A stretch of DNA of 64,000 nucleotides from Lentzea fradiae (GTDB taxonomy: Bacteria; Actinomycetota; Actinomycetes; Mycobacteriales; Pseudonocardiaceae), in NCBI RefSeq assembly GCF_900100955.1, contig NZ_FNCC01000005.1, positions 310,001 to 374,000 on the forward strand, read 5' to 3'. A program made the translations under genes and the position numbers. The notes beneath the pieces were generated by a model. The model searched no databases. It saw only the letters and a list, made by a program, of their open reading frames with translations, and had not been told where the DNA came from. Every line of letters begins with the position of its first letter. The stretch's first letter is position 1. Below, piece by piece: positions 24,129 through 32,300 of the stretch.

Positions 24129-26953
24129 CCGGTCTTCGCGATCAGCGAGGCGACGTGCTTCTCCACCGTGCGCGGGGAGATGTGCAGGCGGGTCCCGATG
24201 GCCTTGTTGCCCATCCGGTCGGCCAGCAGCACGAACACCTCGAACTCCCGGACCGTCACACCGTGCCCGCGCAGCTGCCGCGGCACCTGCTCCGTGCCCG
24301 TGCGGCGTTGCTGCACGGGCACACCGGCCTGCCGCAGCAGCCCGCGGCAGGCCGACGCCACGGCCGGGATGCCCGCCTCGTGGAAGTACTCCTCCGCGGT
24401 GCGCAGCCAGCCCACCGGGTCGCCCCAGCCCTCGGCCTCCGGCGCAACGAGCCGCAGGCCGAGGTGCCGCGCCAGCGGGTACGGTGCCGCGGCCTCCTGC
24501 GCGCTCCTGAACGCCTCCGCCGCCTCCTGGTAGCGGCCGTCCCTGCCGAGCAGCACAGCGTGCGCGAGGTCGGTGAACTGCCGGTTCCACCGCATCTCCG
24601 AGGCGGAGATCGCCGACAGCACGCGGTGTTCCTCCCAGCCGAAGCGGCCGTCGAGCACGCCGAGCAGCAGGCGGGTGCCGTGCGTGCCGGAGAGGTGGAA
24701 CGTGGTGGGGTTCTGCGACTCGAACGCCAGCGCCCGGTCGATCTCCTGCACGGCCAGCGGCTGGTTCTCCTCCAGCAGCGCGCAGAACGCGAGCGCGAGC
24801 CCGTAGCAGAGCGGGTACTCCTGCGTCCCGCTGCGCGCCACCGCCTCGAACCGCGCGAAGGCTTCCTCGGTGCCCGCCCGGTCGCCCCGGTGCGCGTGCA
24901 GCGTCGCCTTCACCATCAGCAGGTACCGGGTCAGCGCGTGGATCTTCAGCCGCTCCACGGCCTGCAGGCAGGTCTCGACCTGCTCGGCCGCCTGCTCGTA
25001 GCGGCCGGTGAGCACCAGCTGCAGCGAGAGGATGGCTTCCACGTTGTGCGCCACCGTGATCGCGCCCGCCTGGTACGCCTCGGCGTAGGTGCGGTCCAGC
25101 GCGGCGGTGGTGCCGTGCGCGAGCCATTCGTTGCCCGCCAGGCGGACCATCGCGTAGATGTGCTGGATCGGCATGTGGTGCTCGTGCGCCAGCGCGAGCG
25201 CCCTGCCGAAGCACGCGGTGGCCTCGTCGATGTCCTGCTCGCGCGCGATGATCCCGAGCAGCTGCCACGCCTCGCACGCCACGGAGGGCAGCCCGGCGCG
25301 GTCCGCGGACAGCGCGGCCTGCCTCGCGAGCCCCGCCGCCGACGCGATCCGGCCGGGGCTCGGGATGTTCAGCGTCAGGTAGGCGGAGATGACGTCCAGC
25401 TGCGCGGACAGCTCGTCCGGCACGTCCCGGCCGAGCAGCGTGCGGGCGTGCCGCACCTGCTCCACGCCCTCGGTGAACCGTCCGGCGAGATAGGCCACTT
25501 TGGACAGTCGGGTGTGGAGCATCGCGCGGCGAGGAGCGTCCAGCCCCGGCAGCAGAGCGGGGTCGAAGGCGAACGCGCGTTCGAACTCGCCGGTCTCGGC
25601 CAGCGCGGGCAGCAGCACGTCCAGCACGTCGGCCCGTTCGGCGACCTCGCCCGCCAGCAGGCTCTGCGCGCGGTCCAGCAGCGTCACGGCCGACCCGGCG
25701 GCACCACCGGCCAGCGCCCGCCTGCCCGCCTCCGCGAACAACCGGCCCGCCAGCGCCGGTGACCCGCCGTCGAGGCGCAGCTTCGCGACGAGCGGGCACC
25801 AGTCGCCGGGCAGGCCGGGGTGCAGCTCCTCGACGACGTCGGCGGTGCGCGACGACAGGTCCGCGCGTTCGGCGGGGGTGAGCTGGGCGAGCAGCGCGTC
25901 CGCGGTGAGGGGGTGCCGGAACGCGTACCAGTCCGGTGCGGGCTCGTCCGGTGTCACGAGCTGCGCGGCGACGCCGGCGTGCAGGTGGCTGAGCAGCCCT
26001 CGGTCGTCGGTGCCGGTCACCTTCTGCACCACCGAGAGCGGGAACCGGTGGCCCAGCACCGCCGCGATCGACAGCACCTCCCGCCCCTGCGGCCCCAGCC
26101 GGTCCGTGCGGTGCGCGACGCTGCGCACGAACGCCGCCGGCACGGGCAGCTTCAGCTCGCCCAGCACCTCCCAGCCGCGCGCGCCGGACACGAGCAGGCC
26201 GCCGCTCACCATGCCGTGCAGCAGTTCCTCGATGATGAACGGGTTGCCGGCGCTGTCCGTCCACAGCCGATCGGTCAGCTCCTGCGGCACCCCGGCGCTC
26301 TCCAGGCACGCGGCCGTCATCTGGTCGACCTCGTGCCGCGAGAGCCGGTGCAGCTCCAGCAGTCCGCCGGAACCCCGTTGCGCGGCCCGGTGGGCGAGCT
26401 CCAGCGCCGGTCCCGGCTCGGTGCGGATGGTGGCGAGCAGCAGGACCGGCTGGTCCTCCAGGTTGTCCACCAGGTAGTCGACGACCGCGAGCGTCTCGGC
26501 GTCGGCCTCGTGCAGGTCCTCCAGCACCAGCAGCACCGGCGTCTTGCGCCCGACGGACGCGAGCAGCCGCAGCACCGCCTCCGCGAGCACGACCATCGAC
26601 TCCTTGGTGGAGCGGTGGTCCTGCCAGTCGGGGATCAGCGTGCCCAGCACGGGCTTGTAGGGCCCGAGCTCCGCGTCGTCGGGAGGGTCGCCGCGGAACA
26701 GGCCGAGGAGGGCCTCCGCGAGCGGGCGGAACGGCACCATCGGGCCGATCGTCGTGCCGCGGCCCTTGAGCACCCGCAGGCCCTCGTCGTAGGCGTGACC
26801 GGCCGCGTACCTGGCGAGCCGGCTCTTGCCGATCCCCGCCTCGCCGGTCAGGAAGAGGGCGCCACCACGCCCCTGTCCGGTGCGTCCCAGGGCCCCGGTG
26901 AGTGCCGCGGTCTCTCGATCACGGCCGACCAGGTGAGGCGCTCGGGTCTGCAT
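24077..26953 (-). CDS. LAL-type LuxR family transcriptional regulator with AAA ATPase
   Basis: A 958-residue large ATP-binding LuxR regulator: N-terminal LVGRDRETAAL, Walker A GEAGIGKSRLA, Walker B-like LLVLEDLHEAD, a long TPR-like helical middle, and a C-terminal LuxR HTH (TVREFEVFVLLADRMGNKAIGTRLHISPRTVEKHV) ending in LSAYAAALSR. Such proteins are often pathway activators of specialised metabolism. It lies 176 bases downstream, on the same strand, of the lanthipeptide precursor, separated by a terminator, so it may regulate that locus. Confidence 0.93.
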   Translation of the reverse strand: MQTRAPHLVGRDRETAALTGALGRTGQGRGGALFLTGEAGIGKSRLARYAAGHAYDEGLRVLKGRGTTIGPMVPFRPLAEALLGLFRGDPPDDAELGPYKPVLGTLIPDWQDHRSTKESMVVLAEAVLRLLASVGRKTPVLLVLEDLHEADAETLAVVDYLVDNLEDQPVLLLATIRTEPGPALELAHRAAQRGSGGLLELHRLSRHEVDQMTAACLESAGVPQELTDRLWTDSAGNPFIIEELLHGMVSGGLLVSGARGWEVLGELKLPVPAAFVRSVAHRTDRLGPQGREVLSIAAVLGHRFPLSVVQKVTGTDDRGLLSHLHAGVAAQLVTPDEPAPDWYAFRHPLTADALLAQLTPAERADLSSRTADVVEELHPGLPGDWCPLVAKLRLDGGSPALAGRLFAEAGRRALAGGAAGSAVTLLDRAQSLLAGEVAERADVLDVLLPALAETGEFERAFAFDPALLPGLDAPRRAMLHTRLSKVAYLAGRFTEGVEQVRHARTLLGRDVPDELSAQLDVISAYLTLNIPSPGRIASAAGLARQAALSADRAGLPSVACEAWQLLGIIAREQDIDEATACFGRALALAHEHHMPIQHIYAMVRLAGNEWLAHGTTAALDRTYAEAYQAGAITVAHNVEAILSLQLVLTGRYEQAAEQVETCLQAVERLKIHALTRYLLMVKATLHAHRGDRAGTEEAFARFEAVARSGTQEYPLCYGLALAFCALLEENQPLAVQEIDRALAFESQNPTTFHLSGTHGTRLLLGVLDGRFGWEEHRVLSAISASEMRWNRQFTDLAHAVLLGRDGRYQEAAEAFRSAQEAAAPYPLARHLGLRLVAPEAEGWGDPVGWLRTAEEYFHEAGIPAVASACRGLLRQAGVPVQQRRTGTEQVPRQLRGHGVTVREFEVFVLLADRMGNKAIGTRLHISPRTVEKHVASLIAKTGQPDRESLSAYAAALSR

Positions 26954-27063
26954 GTGTGGACCCTAACTGTCTCGTTTGCTTCTCCCTATCGGCTGCCCAG
27001 GGGTATTCGACGTGAGAGTGCTGCGCTGTCACGGTTTCGGCACGGTCGTGCACGCAGAGCGAC

Positions 27064-27099
27064 GCCGCCCCCACGACCGGCGGTGGTCGTGGGGGCGGC
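27064..27099 (-). terminator. Terminator after the lanthipeptide genes
   Basis: GCCGCCCCCACGACC (27064-27078) pairs perfectly with GGTCGTGGGGGCGGC (27085-27099) around six bases. It lies 30 bases beyond the stop of the precursor-peptide gene and before the LAL regulator start. Confidence 0.85.
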
Positions 27100-27129
27100 G
27101 CCGGGGGACGTGCTCGGCGGAGGCCGGGG

Positions 27130-27315
27130 TCAGTCGATGCTGACCGTCGTGTCCGACAGGGTGGGGACGATCGACGCGAACGCCGTCGCCGCCAGGGTCA
27201 GGCCCATCAGGGCGCGTGCCCTCGCTCCCGCGAAGACCGTCGGAGCGAGCTCCATCTCCCCGATCGCGTCCTCGGCCTCGGGCTGCGCGTCCGAGTGGTG
27301 CAGGGACTCGTTCAT
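27130..27315 (-). CDS. Candidate LanM precursor peptide lacking cysteine
   Basis: A 61-residue peptide whose ATG overlaps the LanM stop (ATGA), so it is translationally coupled. An acidic N-terminal half (DAQPEAEDAIGEMELAP) looks like a class II leader and TVFAG could be the cleavage region. The presumed core is hydrophobic then Ser/Thr-rich (AATAFASIVPTLSDTTVSID) with about eight Ser/Thr and no Cys anywhere. Thioether rings therefore cannot form within it. It may end as a dehydrated linear peptide, or cyclise with another nucleophile. The call rests on size, leader-like composition and coupling to LanM. Confidence 0.7.
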   Translation of the reverse strand: MNESLHHSDAQPEAEDAIGEMELAPTVFAGARARALMGLTLAATAFASIVPTLSDTTVSID

Positions 27316-29921
27316 CTGATGCACTCCTTGGTTCGGTGTGGGGGTTCGAGAGCGAGGACGGACGGCACCGGGAAGCCCTGGCGCAGCAGCCCGAGGCCGA
27401 TGCCGGACAACCCGGTGAGCAGGCCGGGCGACGGGACGCCGCCGGGGGTGGCGCACCGCGCGCCGTGTTCGTCCAGCGCTCCCAGCACTAGGGCGGTGCG
27501 CCGGGCGGCGGCACCGGGGTGGTGGGCGGAGAGGGCTTCGACGACGCCCAGCTCGCCGTGGCAGAGGCTCATGTCCCGCAACGGTTCGCGGGACGCGAGC
27601 AGCCCGGCCAGCCGGTCGTCGCCGCGGGCCAGTGCCACGCCGGCGAGGCCGGTGCACCAGCCGACGTCGGTCGGGTCGATCGCGTCGCTCTCCAGGAACG
27701 CCGTCGCCGCCACGTCCGCGGGCTCGTCGTGCAGGGCCTCCGCGTACCGCCGCAGCGCCCACCCGATGCCCGCGTTGCCCCGCGCGAAGCCGTGGGCGGC
27801 GGCGGCCGAGCCCCGCAGCACGGTCGCGTAGTGACGGGCCAGGTCGAGCGCCTCCGGCGTGCCGACGGACAGCATCGCGGCCAGCGAGCCGGCGACCCCG
27901 TCCACGACGCCCGTCGCCGTGTCCTCCCGCGGCATCACCGCGACGGCGTTCGCGAGCAGCGAGGGGTCGAGCTCCAGCAACGGGGTGAGCCGGGCGAGGC
28001 CGAGGCAGATGCCGCCCAGACCGTGCAGGCCGCCGCCCGCCAGCGCGGCCAGCGCGGGCTCCTCGGCGAACACCTCCAGCAGCGACGGCAACGGCCGCAA
28101 GGCGTTGCGCGCGAAGTCCACGTACCGCGCGGCACCGGTCAGCGCGCCCAGCTCCGCCAGGAACAGCGCGACGCCCGTGTAGCCGTTGGACAGACCGGCG
28201 CCGAGCGGCTGCACCGTCCAGTGCCGGTCGTCGACGAGCTCCAGGCCGATCCAGTTGACCCGGTCGCCGCCGGTGACGGCGTGCGCGAGCACCTGGTCGG
28301 CGATCCCGCACGCGGCGACGAGCAGCCGCGCGGGGTCGGGGTCGACGGCGGCGACGTGGCCCGGCAGCGCCGCGCCGGAGTGGTGCGAGACGGGCCGCGG
28401 CCGTGAGGCCAGCAGCGCGGTGACGACCCACTGCTGGTCGTGCCGGTCGACCTCGCTCATCGTCGTGATCTTGCGTTCGACGGCGTGCAGCCCGGGCTCC
28501 GGCAGCATCCCCGGCAGCCGGAGCCCGGACGCGGTCCACAGGTCTCGCGACCCCGGCCGGCACGTGAACAGCGGCACGTCGCCGCGCCACAGGTCGGCCA
28601 CCTCGAACGGCACGAGCCGGTCGAGCAGCGGGTCGTCCGCGACGAGGACGCCGAACGCCAGGTCGCGGTCGAGCGCGTCGGCCAGCACGGACGGGTGCGT
28701 CGACTCGTCGAGCAGCTTCGCGTACTGCCGGGTCGCCCTCGGCACGAACCGCACCTCGTCGTCGGCCGCCTCGCGGACGAGCCGCAGCAGCTCGTCGCGG
28801 TGCGCCACGATCGCGTCGTAGCCGGTGCGGAACCCCGCCAGCAGCGAGTCCTGGTAGTCGGCGGGCTCGGCGGGGACGCCGCCCAGCACCGGCCGGTTCC
28901 CGGCGCCCGTCGACTCCTTCGGACGCCGGACCAGGCGCATCCGGTCCGTTCCCGGGTCGGCCCAGTCGACGACGTCGAGCGGTGACGGCACCCCGTGGTC
29001 CCCGCCGACGCCGGACACGTCCGCGGCGCCGTTGTCGCCCAGCAGCACGTGGGGGAGCAGGGCCGTCCGGTGCACCGACCTGACCAGCGCCGCCGCGGCC
29101 GGGTCGCTGTCCTGGATGGACGTCGGGTGGAACAGCGTCTCGACGTCCACGAGCACCGGCTGGTCGCCGCACGCGATCAGGTTCTCGTAGTGCATGTCCG
29201 TGCCGTCGAGGGCGTAGAGCAGGGCGAGCAGCGCGCCCAGCCGCCGGTAGAACTCGGCGACCCCGGCGACGTCCGCGCACGGTTCGTGCTCGACGTGCTC
29301 CAGCCAGCCGTAGCCGTCCCTGACGAGCATCCGGGGCGTGCGGAAGTCGATGCCGGTCCGCGCGGAGAACCACCGCAGCTGGCCGGTGAACCGCGCGTGC
29401 AGCTCGACCGGCCGCGGCCGGTGCACGAGCCTGGCGCCCGACTCGAAGGTCAGCACCGCGACCGTCCGGCCCTGCTGGTGCGCGTCACCCAGGCCGGTCC
29501 GCACGGACACCAGCTCGCCGGGGTCGCGGCCCTGGAAGACGGTGGCGACAACGTCCTCGCGGTCGCGTGCCAGCCGCTCGGTCAGCTCGCGGTGCGCGGC
29601 GACGGACTGCTCGCACGCCTGGGCGAGCAGCCGGGCGAGCACCGGGTAGCGCCGGAAGAGGCCGGACAGGTCGAGGGTGCGGGTGAACTCGACGAACCGC
29701 TCCTCGCTCGTCGGGCTCACCAGGGTCCCGCGCGCCCGGTGCAGCTCCAGCACCAGCGTCCGCGCCGCGATGGCGACGAGCCGCCGTCCGAGCTGCTCCG
29801 CGAACATCGCGTCGAGGGGCGGCGCGATCTCGGTGCGCGCGGCGTCGACGAGCGGCCGGAGTGCGTGCGCGAAGGCCGCTCTCCAGCTCTCACCTGTGCT
29901 CGTCTCGGGCGCTGAGGTCAC
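27312..29921 (-). CDS. lanM: Class II lanthipeptide synthetase (LanM)
   Basis: An 869-residue bifunctional LanM. The dehydratase part has VHRPRP, the kinase-like DMHYEN (about residue 241) with its downstream VDVETLF, and PRATRQYAKLLDESTHP. The LanC-like cyclase part has repeated G-G motifs (NGYTGVALFLAEL, HGLGGICLGLARL), the HGFARGNAG loop, and zinc ligands WCTG (near 755) and CHGE (near 785). All key positions look intact except a conservative Lys-to-Arg in the YKPR-like motif. Start GTG 29921 is preferred; an ATG lies at 29957. It is divergent from an XRE regulator; no transporter or protease gene is adjacent. Confidence 0.93.
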   Translation of the reverse strand: MTSAPETSTGESWRAAFAHALRPLVDAARTEIAPPLDAMFAEQLGRRLVAIAARTLVLELHRARGTLVSPTSEERFVEFTRTLDLSGLFRRYPVLARLLAQACEQSVAAHRELTERLARDREDVVATVFQGRDPGELVSVRTGLGDAHQQGRTVAVLTFESGARLVHRPRPVELHARFTGQLRWFSARTGIDFRTPRMLVRDGYGWLEHVEHEPCADVAGVAEFYRRLGALLALLYALDGTDMHYENLIACGDQPVLVDVETLFHPTSIQDSDPAAAALVRSVHRTALLPHVLLGDNGAADVSGVGGDHGVPSPLDVVDWADPGTDRMRLVRRPKESTGAGNRPVLGGVPAEPADYQDSLLAGFRTGYDAIVAHRDELLRLVREAADDEVRFVPRATRQYAKLLDESTHPSVLADALDRDLAFGVLVADDPLLDRLVPFEVADLWRGDVPLFTCRPGSRDLWTASGLRLPGMLPEPGLHAVERKITTMSEVDRHDQQWVVTALLASRPRPVSHHSGAALPGHVAAVDPDPARLLVAACGIADQVLAHAVTGGDRVNWIGLELVDDRHWTVQPLGAGLSNGYTGVALFLAELGALTGAARYVDFARNALRPLPSLLEVFAEEPALAALAGGGLHGLGGICLGLARLTPLLELDPSLLANAVAVMPREDTATGVVDGVAGSLAAMLSVGTPEALDLARHYATVLRGSAAAAHGFARGNAGIGWALRRYAEALHDEPADVAATAFLESDAIDPTDVGWCTGLAGVALARGDDRLAGLLASREPLRDMSLCHGELGVVEALSAHHPGAAARRTALVLGALDEHGARCATPGGVPSPGLLTGLSGIGLGLLRQGFPVPSVLALEPPHRTKECIR

Positions 29922-29954
29922 GGCAAGAACCTGACACGGGTCCGCGCACCCGCA

Positions 29955-30009
29955 CATGGGGGCGAATCCCCCAGATTTGCGCGCGGGGCGAATATGGGGG
30001 TCCGCCACC
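29955..30009. promoter_or_regulatory. Symmetric and repeated sites in the lanM/regulator divergent promoter
   Basis: The 140-base divergent region contains a direct repeat GGGGCGAAT (29959-29967 and 29985-29993, 26 bases apart), GGGGG-CGAAT-CCCCC, and an ATGGGGG...CCACCCAT repeat. Spacing of about two and a half helical turns suggests a regulator site; the XRE protein encoded at 30062 is the obvious candidate to bind it. Confidence 0.35.
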
Positions 30010-30061
30010 CATGTTCCGCTCGAGCCCGCGCCCCGACACTCAGTGCCGAGGAGGAACGGCG

Positions 30062-31120
30062 ATGAGGGACTTCGGCGAACTACTGCGCACGCACCGGATC
30101 CGCGCGGGACTGACCCAGCAGCAGCTGGCGGACTTCGCGATGGTGAGCGTCCGGGCGATCCGCGACCTGGAGTGCGGGCGCACCCGCACGCCGCGGGCCG
30201 AGACGGTGCGCCTGCTCGCGGAGGGCCTGCGGCTGGACGAGACCAGCCGCGCGGACCTGGCGAAGGCCGGCGGGCGGACGGCGGCGCGAGCGGGTGCCGC
30301 ACCCCCGGCACCGGCGGGGGCGATCGTGGGCAGGGAGGTCGAGACGGCGGCGCTGGTGGCGCTGCTGTCGGGCTGCGCGGCGGGTGGGCAGCGGCGGCTG
30401 GTCACCATCACCGGCCTGAGCGGCGTCGGCAAGACCCGCCTGGCCCTGGAGGCCGCGGGCGAGCTGCACTTCCGGCACGGCTGGTCGGTGCTGTGGCACC
30501 CGGCCTCGCCGCCGTCGGCCGACGACGACCAGGACACCGTCCTCGTCACCGACCGGTGCCCGGAGCCGCGCCTGCTCGCCGAGCACCCCCGGCTGCGCGT
30601 CCTGGTGACCGCGCTGGCCCCGACCGGCCTGCCCGGCGAGCACGTGTTCCCGCTGTCGCCGCTGTCCGACGAGGCGGCGGTGCGGCTGCTCCTCACGCAC
30701 GTGCACCGGGTGCGGCCGGGGTTCCGCGCGGAGCCCGCGAACCAGGCGGCGCTGACCGGCCTGGTCAAGGAGCTGGACGGCCTGCCGTCGGCGCTGGAGT
30801 TCGCGGCGGGCTGGTTCATGGTGTACTCGCCGCAGCACCTGCTGGAACGCCTGCGCGCCAACCCGGTGGACCCCACCTCGGCCCACCTGCGCGACGCGCT
30901 GCGCCGTTCACTGTCCACTTTGGACGAGGACGGGCGGCGCAGGCTCGTGGACGTGATCGAGAACAGGGCGCACGGCGACCTGCGCGATCTGGTCGTCCGC
31001 GGCCTCGTGCGGCGGGCCGGGATGCGCTACGAGGCGCTCAACCTGGTGCGCGCGGCGGTGCTCGAACCCCAGCCGGACCGCGACTTCACCGGAGGCGTCG
31101 CCCTGTCCTGGCCCTGTTAG
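30062..31120 (+). CDS. XRE-family regulator with STAND-type ATPase domain
   Basis: A 352-residue protein with an N-terminal XRE HTH (about 5-60, LTQQQLADFAMVSVRAIRDLE) and a P-loop GLSGVGKT (118-125) with NB-ARC-like continuation (FPLSPLSDEAAVRLLL, ELDGLPSALEFAAGW). Relatives usually carry a long TPR tail; this one stops soon after the ATPase arm, so it is a short form. GAGGA precedes the ATG. Its position divergent from lanM suggests pathway control. Confidence 0.85.
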   Translation: MRDFGELLRTHRIRAGLTQQQLADFAMVSVRAIRDLECGRTRTPRAETVRLLAEGLRLDETSRADLAKAGGRTAARAGAAPPAPAGAIVGREVETAALVALLSGCAAGGQRRLVTITGLSGVGKTRLALEAAGELHFRHGWSVLWHPASPPSADDDQDTVLVTDRCPEPRLLAEHPRLRVLVTALAPTGLPGEHVFPLSPLSDEAAVRLLLTHVHRVRPGFRAEPANQAALTGLVKELDGLPSALEFAAGWFMVYSPQHLLERLRANPVDPTSAHLRDALRRSLSTLDEDGRRRLVDVIENRAHGDLRDLVVRGLVRRAGMRYEALNLVRAAVLEPQPDRDFTGGVALSWPC

Positions 31121-31176
31121 CGCACGGCACCGCTGGCGCGCTCCGGGAGTGGCCGGTCCGCCGATAGGCAGGAACA

Positions 31177-31395
31177 GCTGGGCGCCGCGCCAGAGGTGCC
31201 GTCCCGCCGTTCCCTTCCCGCCCGCCCACCCGCCCACCCGCCCGAGTGTCATCCGCCAGTGTTCACCCCCTCCTCAACGTGACGTGGCTATAGGACGCGG
31301 GGGCCCCGCGTATCACTGGAGGGAACGCGGGGCTCCCGCGTTCCCGACGGGAAACACGAAAGAGAGTCGCGGGCGGGGTGGGGCGTTACGGACAG
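31177..31395. repeat. Dispersed intergenic repeat, copy 2 (palindromic, terminator-like)
   Basis: It shares with 4519-4721 the GTGACGTGGCTATAGGACG block, the palindrome ACGCGGGGGCCCCGCGT (31295-31311), GGGAAACACGAAAGAGAGTC and GGGGCGTTACGGACAG. Its second hairpin differs: GGGAACGCGGG-GCT-CCCGCGTTCCC (31321-31345). Stems differ in sequence but stay paired, which points to selection for structure. It follows the XRE-ATPase regulator and abuts a decayed gene fragment. Confidence 0.8.
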
Positions 31396-31403
31396 TACTT
31401 CGG

Positions 31404-31665
31404 CGAGGGACAGGGCCGCAGGCTGTGCCGCGACGGCGACACCGAGGTGTGGGGTGAAGGGCATGTCCGGCGGGCCGGTGGTGACGCTGCTCAACCGGGG
31501 CGCGGACCCACGCCCGTCACGGCGGCGGAGATCGGCGTGCCCGCCGCCGCGTCGTACCGGGTGCTCGGCCTGTGGAACGGCGAGCTGCCCGCCACGCCGG
31601 GACCGCTCGGCGGTGAGGTGGCCGGGCACGGCGTCCTGGCGCTGCGGGTGTGGCCGGTGGGCTGA
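31404..31665 (+). pseudogene. Decayed C-terminal fragment of a GH27-like alpha-galactosidase
   Basis: Three short stretches in two alternating frames spell a GH27 C-terminal beta-sandwich: GQGRRLCRDGDTEVW (first frame), SGGPVVTLLNRGADPRP (shifted frame), then VTAAEIGVPAAASYRVLGLW and GGEVAGHGVLALRV (first frame again). These correspond to the usual GdtevWak, vvaLlNRg, LW and HGvalLrv elements. Two compensating frameshifts and a missing catalytic barrel show it is a relic. Its 5' break coincides with the end of repeat copy 2. Confidence 0.65.
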
Positions 31666-31678
31666 GGGACCCGCGAGG

Positions 31679-32287
31679 TCAGAACGCGGCGGTGAGGCAG
31701 GCGAGGCGGTCGCCCGCGGTGCCGGCCTTGCCGTGCTCGGTGCTGGTGTGCGCGGCGTGCAGGACCACCGAGTTCGCCTCGCCCCGGCGGAACTCCCAGG
31801 CCACGGTCGACGACGCGGAACCCGCTCCCTGCGCGTCGGTGGTGAGGTCGAGCCAGATCTCGTTGCGCGCGTTGGCGTACGCCGGGTCGACGCTCGGCGT
31901 CACCGGGTCCTTCTCGTGCTGGTAGTGCGGGCCGGAGTCGGCGGGCGCGGCACCGCACGGCTTGGTGTGCACGTGTGAGCCGTACCGGGTGCCCGGCAGC
32001 AGGCCGGAGACCCGCAGCACGACCGTCGTCCGTCCATTCGAGACGGACGAGGAGGTGGAGATCCTGGCGCCCGGCGGGACCCGGCCCACGTCGTGGGTGA
32101 TGCCCTTGGGCTGCTCACCCGACTCGGCGGGCGCCGCCACCGCGGTCTCGGCCACCGGAGTGGTGGTCGTCGACGTGGTGGAGGCCGACGGGCCGGACGC
32201 CGGGACGTCCTGTGCGGAGCCGGAGTCCGAGCAGGCGGGCAGCGTGAGCAGAGCGGCTCCGGCGAGGGCAGCCACGGTCGTGCGCAT
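31679..32287 (-). CDS. Cu/Zn superoxide dismutase-like lipoprotein
   Basis: This 202-residue lipoprotein has a signal peptide with lipobox LPAC, a Ser/Thr-rich linker, and a SOD_Cu-like domain: GSHVHTKPCG (metal His pair and the disulfide Cys) and LHAAHTSTEHGKAGTAGDRLACL near the end. The metal set looks partly altered compared with classical SodC, as in many actinobacterial surface homologues. GGAGAA precedes the ATG. It starts 13 bases after the large hydrolase-like membrane protein gene and is probably cotranscribed. Confidence 0.85.
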   Translation of the reverse strand: MRTTVAALAGAALLTLPACSDSGSAQDVPASGPSASTTSTTTTPVAETAVAAPAESGEQPKGITHDVGRVPPGARISTSSSVSNGRTTVVLRVSGLLPGTRYGSHVHTKPCGAAPADSGPHYQHEKDPVTPSVDPAYANARNEIWLDLTTDAQGAGSASSTVAWEFRRGEANSVVLHAAHTSTEHGKAGTAGDRLACLTAAF

Positions 32288-32300
32288 GGTTCTCCTTGGG

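Noticed and set aside
27130-27315. Precursor as a daptide-type or FxLD-type peptide
   Set aside because: No aminotransferase/dehydrogenase set of the daptide kind and no FxLD motif; the only modification enzyme adjacent is LanM.
31288-31629. 113-codon minus-strand frame through repeat copy 2
   Set aside because: The product (SVTPHPARDSLSCFPSG) simply translates the repeat; a similar frame occurs in copy 1, so it follows from the repeat sequence and not from a gene.
31378-31665. Intact 95-codon gene
   Set aside because: The GH27 motifs need two frame changes and the N-terminal part is repeat DNA, so a pseudogene fragment explains it better.
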